A stretch of DNA of 20,720 nucleotides from Boletus sp. NGJ. Taxonomy: Eukaryota; Basidiomycota; Agaricomycetes; Boletales; Boletaceae. The stretch covers positions 1 through 20,720 of the forward strand of contig JAGTXK010000150.1 in assembly GCA_019096195.1 (NCBI GenBank), read 5' to 3'. The position numbers and the translations under genes were made by a program. Every line of letters begins with the position of its first letter. Position 1 is the stretch's first letter. The notes below the pieces were generated by a model that was not told the origin of the DNA, made no database searches, and saw only the letters and a program-made list of their open reading frames with translations. Of this stretch, positions 18,662-20,720 are shown in pieces.

Positions 18662-19484
18662 TGAGAAGCGGAGCTAGTGCACTATGCCCGGTAGCAACAT
18701 TATCCGTATTTATGACGCCGGACGAGTGTATATGCAAGCGTTTCGCTGAGTGCTTTACTCACGTATGTCACGTGTACGAGCGGGTTCCTCAAACCTGAGG
18801 TCCGGTATAGGGGTGAACGGCGGTGACGAGCCCACACGTTCGGAAGTGGATGGAGGAAGTGAAAAACGAGATCCTAACTCCTTGTTCGTTCCCTGCAGTC
18901 GAGGGGGGTTCTGCGCTAGCAACCGCCGTATAGGTCCGGTATTACGCTTATCACTAACGGAGGCCCTCGATTCCTCTGAGGGTCAGATGCGGGGAGTGTT
19001 GGATCGAAAGGTTGGAGCGGTACTAGTGGGCAAAAAATTTGCTCCAACTAGGCAAAACAGTAGGGGTAGAAAGGAGGAAGTGTCCAGAGGCAAAGAGCCC
19101 GGGGATGAGGAATAGTCTTGGAATTTGAAAGGGAAAAGCCTCAATATCACACGGGACGCGAAGAGCATAATCCGAGTAAGAGAAGAGGAATTCCAAGACT
19201 AGCTAATACAAGTGTTGTGACACTACTTATATACTATCTACTTGTGAGCACGGACCAGCTTAGGGCCAGTCGTGGAACCTACTAGAATGTTCTCTATGAC
19301 GTAGAGTGACGTAGTGGGGTCTAGCCTGTTCTATGGGTATAGGGTTATGACGTAGGCTGACTAATGTGTGATGTAGGGTCTAGACGTAAGGTCTAGATAT
19401 AATGGTAACTATGTAAGGTGTTCATGGGATCGTTATGTGTTAGCTAACTACGTAAGTAATGTGAAAAACGTCTAATTCATTTCA
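18662..19484 (-). repeat. 5' LTR of the right element
   Basis: Homologous to the left LTR but clearly more diverged (roughly 10-20% by eye, with many small indels) than the internal regions. It ends TG...CA in its own orientation (outer TGAAATGAAT at 19484). TATA box at 19226-19233, hairpin arms at 19114-19125 and 19189-19200, and three TGACGTA sites at 19297-19303, 19307-19313 and 19348-19354 on the + strand. Confidence 0.65.
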
Positions 19485-19631
19485 ATGGCAGAAGCTGAGG
19501 ATGCTGCATTAGCCTATGAGTATCAACTTGATGGGCAAGATGATGACCTGGATGATGATGTGTTCTCTGAGTTCTCTAGTACCATAGATGATGATGTTTG
19601 TACTTTGCCTTCTAAGAGGCTGAAAATCTGA
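19485..19631 (+). CDS. Small acidic ORF abutting the LTR, probably the tail of an interrupted gene
   Basis: 48 codons from ATG 19485-19487 to TGA. Very acidic (GQDDDLDDDVFSEF, STIDDD) and ends with a basic PSKRLKI that looks like a nuclear localisation signal. Its first base is the first base after the LTR, and an in-frame TAA lies 12 nt upstream inside the LTR. I therefore take it as the 3' end of a longer gene, perhaps of another transposon, cut by the retroelement. No family recognised. Confidence 0.35.
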   Translation: MAEAEDAALAYEYQLDGQDDDLDDDVFSEFSSTIDDDVCTLPSKRLKI

Positions 19632-19701
19632 ACATACTTTGCTTTTTATCCAGTCTTGTTATTGCAATTCTTTAGTCCCAGCTCCATCTTCAGCAGCATT
19701 T

Positions 19702-19879
19702 GGGAATTCCCTCTGCCATCTCCAGTAACCATGGGGAATTCCCATTGGCTTTAGGGAATTCCCTCTGCCATTTCTAGTAATCACAGGGAATTCCTATCTC
19801 CACATCCAGTAATCATGGGGAATTCCCTCTACCATCTGCAGTAATCATGGAGAATTCCCAATGGCTTTGGGGAATTCCC
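19702..19879. repeat. Regular array of GGGAATTCCC palindromes
   Basis: Seven sites start at 19702, 19734, 19754, 19786, 19818, 19850 and 19870 (fourth and sixth imperfect). Spacing is 32, 20, 32, 32, 32, 20. The 22-base spacers resemble each other (TCTGCCATCTCCAGTAACCA type), as do the 10-base spacers (ATTGGCTTTA and AATGGCTTTG). More sites occur at 20419-20428 and 20503-20512. Confidence 0.85.
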
Positions 19880-19888
19880 ACCTCCCCC

Positions 19889-20176
19889 ATCCTTATCAAA
19901 TTCAACAGTCAAGCTACCCCATTTCATAGCCTACTATACATTATATATTACACAACTTCAGCTGTGTATTATATTTATGTAGTATATCCCTTACTAGTTT
20001 GCCTGTCCTAAGTACCCCCCCATCCTCATCAAATCCAACAGTCAAGCTACCCCATTTCATAGCACATGCTTTGAGAACAAAACCTCATTTCTCAATAACT
20101 TTTGCTATCTTGTAAATAACCCCAATCTCATTAAATTCAATAGTCAAGCTATCTCATTTCATAGCATATGCTTTGC
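19889..20176. repeat. Three copies of a 45-bp repeat (TCAAGCTACCCCATTTCATA)
   Basis: Copies near 19889-19930, 20021-20073 and 20121-20176 share the core AGTCAAGCTACCCCATTTCA. The last two also share a following AGCAYATGCTTTG. The second and third are about 100 bp apart. Confidence 0.75.
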
Positions 20177-20523
20177 AGAGGATAAAAATTTATTCCTTAG
20201 TATCCTGCCCTTATTTTCTCTACTGTGGAGAACAATCACCATCTCTGCTGAGTCCTATAAAAGGCTTTTTATCTTGATTTCAAATGAATAATTGACCTCT
20301 TTATTAGTACAAGAAATCCCTTCAAGTTCTAAATTATGACATATTACATTTTCAATAAAGCATAGCAGGACCCCTAACACCCTGTCAAAATGGGAATTCT
20401 CTTTTCCCTTCGGGCACTGGGAATTCCCTTTGGAAACTGCTCTGGGAAAACCAACCTGTTTTCTAATAAAGGCCCTTAATCATTCATGTTGCCCATATTA
20501 TTGGGAATTCCCTGATCCTAGGC

Positions 20524-20569
20524 ACCTCATAGGTCCAACCCTCTAGTGGGAGAGATGGACCTATGAGGT
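20524..20569. repeat. 14-bp perfect inverted repeat with 18-bp loop
   Basis: ACCTCATAGGTCCA (20524-20537) pairs with TGGACCTATGAGGT (20556-20569). It lies at the exact border between CpG-free repeat DNA and ordinary DNA, so it may be the end of a foldback element. Confidence 0.7.
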
Positions 20570-20575
20570 ACCCCT

Positions 20576-20720
20576 GGGAGGGTGACTGAAGTGGCGAATC
20601 CCGGATTCCCGAGTCATCGCCGCGTCGGTCGCCTTTGTCCATCTCCATTCCGCGTCAGGTGTAATAAGGGGTAAGTTTTTTTTTCTACAGTACTTCTTCA
20701 CCTTTGGTTGTCGCACCGGA
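20576..20720. other. Ordinary-composition DNA at the window end
   Basis: CpG is frequent again from 20597 on. No gene can be called in 145 bp; a GTAAGT...CTACAG stretch is too short to be an intron. Confidence 0.4.

Larger units (their letters stand above)
10319..19484. mobile_element. Giant inverted repeat of two 5' halves of a Ty3/Gypsy retrotransposon
   Basis: Left arm 10319-14885 reads LTR, leader, gag, protease, reverse transcriptase on the + strand. Right arm 14946-19484 is the same on the - strand. Between them lie 60 bp. Both halves stop shortly after the reverse transcriptase YIDD region; RNase H, integrase and 3' LTR are absent. Outer ends are marked by TGAAACGAAT (10319) and its inverted homologue ATTCATTTCA (ending 19484), and by an abrupt change from CpG-free to CpG-rich DNA. 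No matching target-site duplication is seen at the outer flanks. Confidence 0.9.
19632..20575. other. CpG-free AT-rich repeat region
   Basis: No gene seen. It holds the GGGAATTCCC array, a three-copy 45-bp repeat and a 14-bp-stem hairpin, described separately. Only one CpG was counted between 19485 and 20575. Confidence 0.6.

Noticed and set aside
19702-19879. CRISPR-like array
   Set aside because: The repeat is only 10 bp, spacers fall in two similar classes, and the genome is eukaryotic.
20672-20691. GTAAGT...CTACAG as an intron
   Set aside because: Twenty bases is too short for splicing and no coding exon flanks it.

Overview
The window reads as nuclear DNA of a filamentous basidiomycete, most likely an Agaricomycete. 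The signs are genes cut by many 50-70 bp introns, a tandem pair of the multi-pass membrane proteins that are expanded in mushroom-forming fungi, and fungal-type transposable elements (Ty3/Gypsy, Tc1/mariner, LINE remnant). No rRNA, tRNA or prokaryotic-type gene was recognised.

Layout. (1) 1-6100 is host-like DNA with ordinary CpG content. It holds two tandem seven-helix membrane protein genes (668-2017 and 2299-3639, + strand) that share a nine-exon structure including a 7-nt microexon, then a secreted Ser/His/Pro-rich repeat protein on the - strand (4172-4729), then about 2 kb with no gene I can recognise. (2) About 6150-10318 is AT-rich and strongly CpG-depleted. It holds a nearly intact Tc1-like transposon (6748-8345, TA target duplication, one frameshift in its DD34E transposase), a decayed non-LTR retrotransposon tail (about 8930-9500, - strand) and three stacked low-complexity repeat blocks (9795-10318). 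(3) 10319-19484 is a GC- and CpG-rich giant inverted repeat. Two 5' halves of the same Ty3/Gypsy element (LTR, leader, gag, protease, reverse transcriptase up to just after the YIDD motif) face each other across a 60-bp spacer. RNase H, integrase and 3' LTR are missing from both. (4) 19485-20575 returns to CpG-free, AT-rich repeat DNA. It starts with the tail of a small acidic ORF cut by the LTR and contains a regular array of GGGAATTCCC palindromes. (5) 20576-20720 returns to ordinary composition.

Functionally, the only probable host genes are the membrane-protein pair and the secreted repeat protein. The rest is a transposon island. The strongest observations are: the 4.5-kb palindrome with a step in arm identity at the LTR border; a textbook -1 frameshift signal (GGGTTTT, 5-nt spacer, 10-bp hairpin) between gag and pol; the complete absence of CpG from the Tc1-like element; the conserved microexon gene structure; and copy-specific homopolymer indels that either inactivate the retroelements or point to sequencing error.
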